Assembly: GCF_001598915.1 (NCBI RefSeq)
Contig: NZ_BDAP01000003.1
Span: 186,001-250,000, forward strand
Source: Williamsia muralis NBRC 105860
GTDB taxonomy: Bacteria > Actinomycetota > Actinomycetes > Mycobacteriales > Mycobacteriaceae
Reading direction: 5' to 3'
Length of the DNA: 64,000 nt
Shown here: in pieces, positions 58,854 through 64,000 of the stretch
Position numbering within the stretch: position 1 is the first letter of the stretch
Layout of the letters: every line of letters begins with the position of its first letter
Translations under genes and position numbers: made by a program
Notes under the pieces: generated by a model
What the model saw: the letters and a program-made list of their open reading frames with translations, nothing else
Database searches by the model: none
Told to the model about the DNA's origin: nothing

Positions 58854-59846
58854 TCAACGAGCGGCGGCTGCCGCCGAGTGGGCCCGATCACCGAGGGTCC
58901 GTGTGAACTCCCAGGCGTCGCGGACGATGACCGGCAGGTCTGTCTTCTCCGGATACCACCCGAGGTCGGCGATGGCCTTGTCGCTCGAGGCGATCAGGAC
59001 GGCGGGGTCGCCGGCGCGACGCGGCGCATCGACGACGGGGATGTCGAGACCCGTCACCTCGGCACACGCCGAGATGACCTGCCGCACAGAGAATCCCGTG
59101 CCACTGCCCAGGTTGTAGATCGCGTGACGACCGGCTATTGCCGATTCGAGCGCCAGCACATGTGCCTGCGCCAGGTCGTACACGTGGATGTAGTCGCGTA
59201 TCGCCGTGCCGTCATCGGTGTGGTAGTCGGTACCGAAGACTTTGATGTGGTCCCGGTGTCCGAGGGCGACCTGAAGGATCAGCGGGATCAGATGCGTCTC
59301 GACCTGACGATTCTCGCCCGCGCCGGCATGTGCGCCCGCAACGTTGAAGTACCGCAAGCTCATCGCGGCCAGCCCGTGGGCTGCCGCGTAGGACGTGATG
59401 GCGTGGTCGATGGCCAGTTTTGTTGCGCCGTAAGGATTCGTCGGCCGAGTCGGTGAGGACTCGAGAATCGGCACCGACTCAGGTTCGCCGTAGGTGGCGG
59501 CGGTAGAGGAGAACACCAGTCGCGGGGTTCCCGAGATCCGAACCGCCTCGAGGAGGGCCAATGACTCGACCACGTTGCCGTACCAGTATTTTTCGGGTGA
59601 CTCGACCGATTCGCCCACCAATGACTGCGCGGCGAAGTGGAGTACGCCGTCAAATGGGTCGGAGCCGAGTACTCGCGGCGCGACCTCACTCACGTTGCCC
59701 TGGATGAACGCGGCGTGGTCGGGCAGGGCATCGACGTTGCCGGTGGAGAGATTGTCGATGATGGTGACGTCGTGGCCGTGCTCGATCAGCACCCGAGCGC
59801 AGACGCTACCCACATAACCGGCTCCGCCGGTGACCAGAAGCTTCAT
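58854..59846 (-). CDS. galE: UDP-glucose 4-epimerase
   Basis: Interconverts UDP-glucose and UDP-galactose, supplying galactofuranose for arabinogalactan. The 330-residue short-chain-dehydrogenase-fold protein has the NAD-binding TGGAGYVGS (6-14), the catalytic Ser/Thr in FSSTAATYG (113-115) and the YxxxK pair Tyr139/Lys143 in NPYGATK. It ends ten bases after ideR and shares its promoter; the dtxR-galE order is the one known from Corynebacterium. Confidence 0.95.
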   Translation of the reverse strand: MKLLVTGGAGYVGSVCARVLIEHGHDVTIIDNLSTGNVDALPDHAAFIQGNVSEVAPRVLGSDPFDGVLHFAAQSLVGESVESPEKYWYGNVVESLALLEAVRISGTPRLVFSSTAATYGEPESVPILESSPTRPTNPYGATKLAIDHAITSYAAAHGLAAMSLRYFNVAGAHAGAGENRQVETHLIPLILQVALGHRDHIKVFGTDYHTDDGTAIRDYIHVYDLAQAHVLALESAIAGRHAIYNLGSGTGFSVRQVISACAEVTGLDIPVVDAPRRAGDPAVLIASSDKAIADLGWYPEKTDLPVIVRDAWEFTRTLGDRAHSAAAAAR

Positions 59847-59856
59847 TGCGGTGCGG

Positions 59857-60540
59857 TCAGACCTTCTCGACCTGCAGCGAGTGGGCCATCTCCTCTGACA
59901 GAGTCAGACCTTCGTGTCCCGGGGTGATGATGACGATCGCGCCGGGCTTCACCGACACGGTCACCCGCGCGTTGGGCACCACGCCGGCCTCACGGAGCTG
60001 ACTGATCAATTCGATGTCCGACTGGGCGTGCTCGGACAACCGCCGGACGATCACGGCAACCGGTTCGCCCTGCGGGAGTTCGGAGATGCGTGTCATGGGT
60101 CCGGGAGGTGCGATGTTCTCATAGCCCAGCAAGTCCAGGCCCGGGATCGGGTTGCCGTACGGCGAGGTGGTCGGGTGGTCGAGGACCTCCAGCAAACGGC
60201 GCTCGACGTTCTCGCTCATCACGTGTTCCCAGCGGCATGCCTCGGCGTGCACGTCTTCCCACGGCATGCCGATCACGTCGACCAGCAGCCGCTCGGCGAG
60301 CCGGTGCTTGCGCATCACCGATACGGCGAGGCTGCGGCCCTTGTCGGTCAACTCGAGGTGGCGGTCGCCCGCAACCATGACCAGTCCGTCGCGTTCCATC
60401 CGTGCGACGGTTTGTGACACCGTCGGGCCGCTCTGTTCCAGTCGCTCGGCGATACGAGCCCGCAGCGGAACGATGCCTTCTTCCTCGAGGTCGTAAATCG
60501 TCCGGAGATACATCTCGGTGGTGTCGATCAGTTCGTTCAC
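59857..60540 (-). CDS. ideR: Iron-dependent repressor IdeR/DtxR
   Basis: Iron-activated dimeric repressor of siderophore and iron-storage genes. The 227-residue protein has the DtxR HTH ([28 protein letters not shown]), metal ligands in the dimer domain ([19 protein letters not shown], with the Cys/Glu/His set) and the C-terminal SH3-like domain. The GTG at 60540 gives the family start [13 protein letters not shown] with AAAGG upstream; the ATG at 60549 would add three residues. The 153-base gap to acuC carries a minus-strand TAACCT. Confidence 0.95.
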   Translation of the reverse strand: MNELIDTTEMYLRTIYDLEEEGIVPLRARIAERLEQSGPTVSQTVARMERDGLVMVAGDRHLELTDKGRSLAVSVMRKHRLAERLLVDVIGMPWEDVHAEACRWEHVMSENVERRLLEVLDHPTTSPYGNPIPGLDLLGYENIAPPGPMTRISELPQGEPVAVIVRRLSEHAQSDIELISQLREAGVVPNARVTVSVKPGAIVIITPGHEGLTLSEEMAHSLQVEKV

Positions 60541-60567
60541 GATCCCCATCCCTTTCGTCCTCTAGTA

Positions 60568-60573
60568 AGGTTA
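60568..60573 (-). promoter_or_regulatory. Candidate -10 of ideR-galE
   Basis: TAACCT on the minus strand lies 27 bases before the ideR GTG. It is embedded in TAGTAAGGTTACCTGTA, which has only part of an iron box, so autoregulation is not supported strongly. Confidence 0.4.
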
Positions 60574-60681
60574 CCTGTACGAGTGGGTTGTAGCGGTAGC
60601 GCGGGGCGAGGGGGCGCGATACGCCTGTGCCCCGGTCCGGGTGAACCAGGCCGACAAGGCCCCACTGCGCGTCAGTCGAAC

Positions 60682-60687
60682 TAGGCT
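60682..60687 (+). promoter_or_regulatory. -10 hexamer for acuC (leaderless)
   Basis: TAGGCT ends six bases before the acuC ATG at 60694. Confidence 0.55.
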
Positions 60688-60693
60688 CGCAGC

Positions 60694-61974
60694 ATGAACA
60701 ATGCAGTCGACCGACCCGGTGCCGAGCCGGCCGCAGTGATCTGGAGCGACGACTTCCTCGGATACCGATGGACGGCGGCGCATCCGATGAACCCGGTGCG
60801 GCTGGCCCTGACGATGTCTCTGTCGCGGTCGCTCGGGGTGCTCGACGGTGTCGAGACCACGCCGCCGATGAACGTCGACGACCGGCTGCTGCAGACCGTG
60901 CACACCTCCGCTTACCTCGATGCGGTGCGCAGCGCCTCCGCGGTCGACGACTATGTCGGCGGCGCAACACATTTGCTGGAGAGACTCTTCGGGCTGGGTA
61001 GCACGGACAACCCGATCTTCGAGGGAATGCACAGTGCCGCCAGCGTTCTCGTCGGCGGCACCATGGCGGCCGCCGCGGCAATCGCGTCCGGCTCGGTACG
61101 TCGAGCGGTGAACATCGGCGGGGGCATGCACCACGCGATGCCCGGTCACGCGGCGGGTTTCTGCATCTACAACGACTGCGCTGTCGCCATCAGGTGGCTG
61201 CTGGAGCAGGGGTATGACCGAATCGCCTACATCGACATCGACGCGCACCACGGTGACGGCGTGCAAAAGGTCTTCGCCGCGGACCCCCGCGTTCTGACGG
61301 TGTCGTTGCACCAGCATCCGGCGACGCTCTGGCCGGGCAGCGGGTGGCCGGAAGAGGTGGGGGAGCAGGACGGCAGGGGCACCGCGGTCAACATCGCGCT
61401 GATGCCCGAGACCACGGACAAGCTGTGGCTGCGCGCATTCCACGCCATCGTGCCCGGGATGCTCGAGAGCTTCCGTCCACAGATCATCGTCAGCCAGTGC
61501 GGAGTGGACAGCCACCGGCGCGATCCGCTGACCGACCTGTCGCTGACGATCGACGGTCAGCGCGCCGCGGTCCTCGCGATGCGTGACCTCGCCGACACCT
61601 ACGCCGAAGGGCGTTGGCTGGCGGTCGGTGGTGGTGGGTACGGCATCGTGGACGTGGTTCCGCGCAGCTGGACCCACCTCATCGCGGCGGTCACCGGACA
61701 CGACCTCGACCCGGTGACCACCATCGATGAAAGCTGGTGCCGCGCAGCGACAGAGGAGACACAAGCGCTCGACGAAACGCTGCGCGGCGATCCCGTGAAC
61801 AGCATGACCGACGGGGGCGACATCGACTATCTCCCGTGGGACGGTGATGGTGGTGGACCGCTGATGGCGGGTGTCACCGATGCCGCCCAAACCCGAACTG
61901 ACGCCACCATCATGGCCACCCGCCGAGCGGTGTACCCGCTGTGCGGACTCGATCCGGAGGACCCCCGTGACTGA
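60694..61974 (+). CDS. acuC: Acetoin utilization / histone-deacetylase-family protein AcuC
   Basis: Zinc-dependent protein deacetylase of the class I HDAC fold. The 426-residue protein has the active-site histidine pair region GGGMHHAMPGHAAGFCIYND, the zinc ligands Asp and His in YIDIDAHHGDGVQ, and the glycine-rich LAVGGGGYGIVD loop. In B. subtilis AcuC deacetylates acetyl-CoA synthetase. Here its last eight bases overlap the next gene, a GNAT/acyl-CoA synthetase fusion, forming an acetylation/deacetylation pair. Confidence 0.9.
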   Translation: MNNAVDRPGAEPAAVIWSDDFLGYRWTAAHPMNPVRLALTMSLSRSLGVLDGVETTPPMNVDDRLLQTVHTSAYLDAVRSASAVDDYVGGATHLLERLFGLGSTDNPIFEGMHSAASVLVGGTMAAAAAIASGSVRRAVNIGGGMHHAMPGHAAGFCIYNDCAVAIRWLLEQGYDRIAYIDIDAHHGDGVQKVFAADPRVLTVSLHQHPATLWPGSGWPEEVGEQDGRGTAVNIALMPETTDKLWLRAFHAIVPGMLESFRPQIIVSQCGVDSHRRDPLTDLSLTIDGQRAAVLAMRDLADTYAEGRWLAVGGGGYGIVDVVPRSWTHLIAAVTGHDLDPVTTIDESWCRAATEETQALDETLRGDPVNSMTDGGDIDYLPWDGDGGGPLMAGVTDAAQTRTDATIMATRRAVYPLCGLDPEDPRD

Positions 61975-64000
61975 CACCGTGCCACCCGATCAGCGGGGCC
62001 CCCACGACTACCCGCGTCACTGGATCGCCGATGTTCTCGCCAGCGACGGCGGCGTGGTCCATCTGCGCCCGATCGTGCCCGAGGACGCCGACCGTCTCGT
62101 CCGCTTCCACTCACGGCTGTCCGAGCGCACGCGCTACCTGCGCTACTTCGGTCCGTTCCCGCAGATCCCGCCTCGTGAACTCGCGCGGATGACCACCGTG
62201 GACCACTACAGCCGCGTCGCGTTCGTCGGCATGCTCGGCGGCGAGATCATCGCCATCGGCATCTACGAGAGCCTGGCCGGCGACGGCAAACCCGGGACGG
62301 CAGAGGTCGCGTTCGTGGTGGCAGACGAGCACCAGGGAAGGGGACTGGGCCCGATCCTGCTCGAACACCTCGCCGGTGCCGCCGCGGAATGCGGATTCGA
62401 GAAGTTCGAAGCCGAGGTGCTGGCCGAGAACCCCAACATGGTGGCGGTGTTCCGGGACGCGGGATATCAGCTGCGCCGTAGCTTCGACGGCAGCACCATC
62501 CACGTCGAGTTCACCATCGACCCGACCGAAGCCCTGCTGTCGGTGCGCAACGCGCGCGAGCGCGGATCAGAGGCCCGCAGTGTGGCAAATCTGTTGCGGC
62601 CGACGTCGGTTGCGGTCATCGGCGCTTCCGTGGACAGACTGAAGGTCGGCAATGCGGTGCTGGCGAACGTGATCGCCGCGGGGTTCACCGGGCCCGTGTA
62701 TCCGGTCAATTCCGAGCACAGGGCGGTGCGCGGCATCCGCGCCTATCCGACGGTACGCGACATCCCGGATCCTGTGGACCTGGCAATCGTCGCGGTTCCG
62801 GCCGACGCGGTCGAGGACGTCCTCGACGACTGTCTGTCCAAGGGTGTCAAGACGATGCTCGTGCTGTCCTCCGGATTCAGTGAGACCAGCGATTCCGGGC
62901 TCGAATCCGAGCGTCGTCTCGTCGAGTCCGTGCGTGAGCACGGTATGCGACTGGTTGGGCCCAACGCCCTCGGTGTGGCGAACACCGATCCGGCTGTCGG
63001 CCTCAATGCCACACTGGCGCCGTTGGTTCCAGGGCGAGGTGCGGTGGGCTTCTTCTGCCAGTCGGGCGCCCTCGGCATCGCGATCCTGGACGCCGCCGCC
63101 CGACGGCAACTGGGTCTGTCGACGTTTGTGTCGGCAGGCAACCGCGCGGACGTATCCGGTAATGACCTGCTGCAGTACTGGGACAGCGATCCGGACACCG
63201 AGGTGGTGCTGCTCTATCTGGAGAGCTTCGGTAACCCCAGGAAATTCACCCGCCTCGCCCGGCGGGTGGCAAGCGGCAAACCGGTTGTCGCGGTCAAGTC
63301 CGGCCGCGGTGCCGTGCCACCCGCGATGGCCGCCGCCGACCATTCGCTCGACGACGAGAGCACCCGGGCCATCCTCGCCCAGTCCGGCGTCATCCAGGTG
63401 GGCACCATATCGGCACTGTTCGACTGCGCGACGGTCTTTGCGTATCAACCCCTTCCGCGTGGTCCCCGGGTCAGCATCGTCGGCAACTCGACGGCGCTGG
63501 GAGTGCTGGCACAGGAAGCCGGTAGCCACTTCGGCCTCGAAGCGGTTCAGCGGGTCGATCTCGGACCAGGTGCCTCCCCGGAAGAGTTCGAGGCCGCCGT
63601 TCGGACGGCAGCCGCCGATGACGGGGTGGATGCGTTGATAGCCGTGTTCGTCCCACCGGTGGCGGTGAGTGTGGACCGGTACGCCCAAGCGTTGATGACC
63701 GGGATGGCCGACTCCGACAAACCAGTGGTGACCACGTTCCTCGCGGTGGAAGGCATCCCGCAGAACCTCACCGTCCTCGGACCACACGGAACACCCGCAC
63801 GCGGATCGATCCCGTCCTATCCAGGGCCCGAGCGGGCCGCCGAAGCACTCGGATACTCGTGGCGATACTCGCAGTGGCGGTCGCGGCCACCGTCCCAGGT
63901 CCGCCGGCCCGCCGATGTGGACCCCGACACCGCTCGCCGTCTCGTCCGGGAGGCCGTCGACGCACAGGGCGGGGATGTCACCGAGCTCGACGACGCGGCA
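61967..64000 (+). CDS. GNAT lysine acetyltransferase fused to NDP-forming acyl-CoA synthetase domain (Pat-like, truncated by window)
   Basis: The frame starts at the GTG at 61967, overlapping acuC, and stays open to the window end (678 codons, incomplete). Residues 25-190 are a GNAT domain with the acetyl-CoA loop DEHQGRGLGPILLEHLAG. From about residue 205 an NDP-forming acyl-CoA synthetase region follows: CoA-binding VAVIGASVDRLKVGN, then GPNALGVANTD and FCQSGALGIAILDAA; the ATP-grasp part lies beyond the window. GNAT first, synthetase second is the opposite of Salmonella Pat. It probably acetylates, and so inactivates, metabolic enzymes such as acetyl-CoA synthetase. Confidence 0.87.
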   Translation, partial: MTDTVPPDQRGPHDYPRHWIADVLASDGGVVHLRPIVPEDADRLVRFHSRLSERTRYLRYFGPFPQIPPRELARMTTVDHYSRVAFVGMLGGEIIAIGIYESLAGDGKPGTAEVAFVVADEHQGRGLGPILLEHLAGAAAECGFEKFEAEVLAENPNMVAVFRDAGYQLRRSFDGSTIHVEFTIDPTEALLSVRNARERGSEARSVANLLRPTSVAVIGASVDRLKVGNAVLANVIAAGFTGPVYPVNSEHRAVRGIRAYPTVRDIPDPVDLAIVAVPADAVEDVLDDCLSKGVKTMLVLSSGFSETSDSGLESERRLVESVREHGMRLVGPNALGVANTDPAVGLNATLAPLVPGRGAVGFFCQSGALGIAILDAAARRQLGLSTFVSAGNRADVSGNDLLQYWDSDPDTEVVLLYLESFGNPRKFTRLARRVASGKPVVAVKSGRGAVPPAMAAADHSLDDESTRAILAQSGVIQVGTISALFDCATVFAYQPLPRGPRVSIVGNSTALGVLAQEAGSHFGLEAVQRVDLGPGASPEEFEAAVRTAAADDGVDALIAVFVPPVAVSVDRYAQALMTGMADSDKPVVTTFLAVEGIPQNLTVLGPHGTPARGSIPSYPGPERAAEALGYSWRYSQWRSRPPSQVRRPADVDPDTARRLVREAVDAQGGDVTELDDAA

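Noticed and set aside
60563-60579. An IdeR iron box in the ideR promoter
   Set aside because: TAGTAAGGTTACCTGTA shows only part of the 19-base consensus and is better explained by the TAACCT -10 hexamer.

Overview
The window is about 64 kb of high-GC, gene-dense chromosome. Gene content and order match a mycolic-acid actinobacterium of the order Mycobacteriales, closest in feel to Gordonia, Rhodococcus or Williamsia. The evidence is the syntenic run known from Mycobacterium tuberculosis Rv2773c to Rv2711 (dapB, thyA, dfrA, thyX, dapA, rnj, ftsK, argA, pgsA, clgR, pspA, recA, recX, miaB, miaA, dapF, hflX, fadE, lexA, chiZ, nrdR, ideR), mycothiol-linked genes such as mscR, and a Corynebacterium-style gluABCD cluster between recX and miaB. 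The genus is inference. I found no rRNA, tRNA, CRISPR array, insertion sequence, prophage or integrase. No gap between genes exceeds 300 bases.

Layout. 1-4.9 kb: a choline/glycine betaine catabolic cluster (Rieske oxygenase tail, betaine aldehyde dehydrogenase, APC permease, choline-oxidase-like GMC enzyme). 4.9-13.8 kb: diaminopimelate and thymidylate/folate genes (dapB, thyA, dfrA, thyX, dapA) with RNase J and a YcaQ-like DNA glycosylase. 13.9-19.7 kb: ftsK, a TerC-family membrane protein, YciI, argA and pgsA. 19.9-22.8 kb: the envelope-stress module clgR, pspA and a 57-residue membrane protein, then a glycosyltransferase and a DUF3046 gene. 23-24.8 kb: recA-recX. 24.8-28.2 kb: glutamate ABC transporter gluABCD. 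28.3-37.3 kb: miaB, miaA, dapF, hflX and an acyl-CoA dehydrogenase. 37.4-43.3 kb: lexA, a ChiZ-like LysM protein, nrdR and hrpA. 43.5-48.1 kb: an aminotransferase, ahpCD with divergent oxyR, and a MarR/DJ-1 operon. 48.2-53.6 kb: a DUF3516 helicase, a PAC2 protein, and mscR with its metallo-hydrolase partner. 53.7-56.6 kb: a three-gene SPFH/zinc-ribbon/membrane cassette resembling Bacillus subtilis ydjGHI. 56.7-64 kb: a lipoprotein, a DUF4192 protein, galE-ideR, and acuC overlapping a GNAT/acyl-CoA-synthetase fusion cut by the window end.

Themes. (1) Envelope stress: an ECF sigma-E-type promoter precedes clgR-pspA, and a separate cassette carries the partners that accompany PspA homologues in Bacillus. 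(2) SOS control: LexA-box-like palindromes precede recA, lexA and the LysM gene. (3) Redox and aldehyde handling: ahpCD/oxyR, the mycothiol formaldehyde pathway and a MarR-controlled DJ-1 protein. (4) At least thirteen genes have a TANNNT hexamer ending 6-8 bases before the start codon, which points to widespread leaderless transcription and helped settle many starts.
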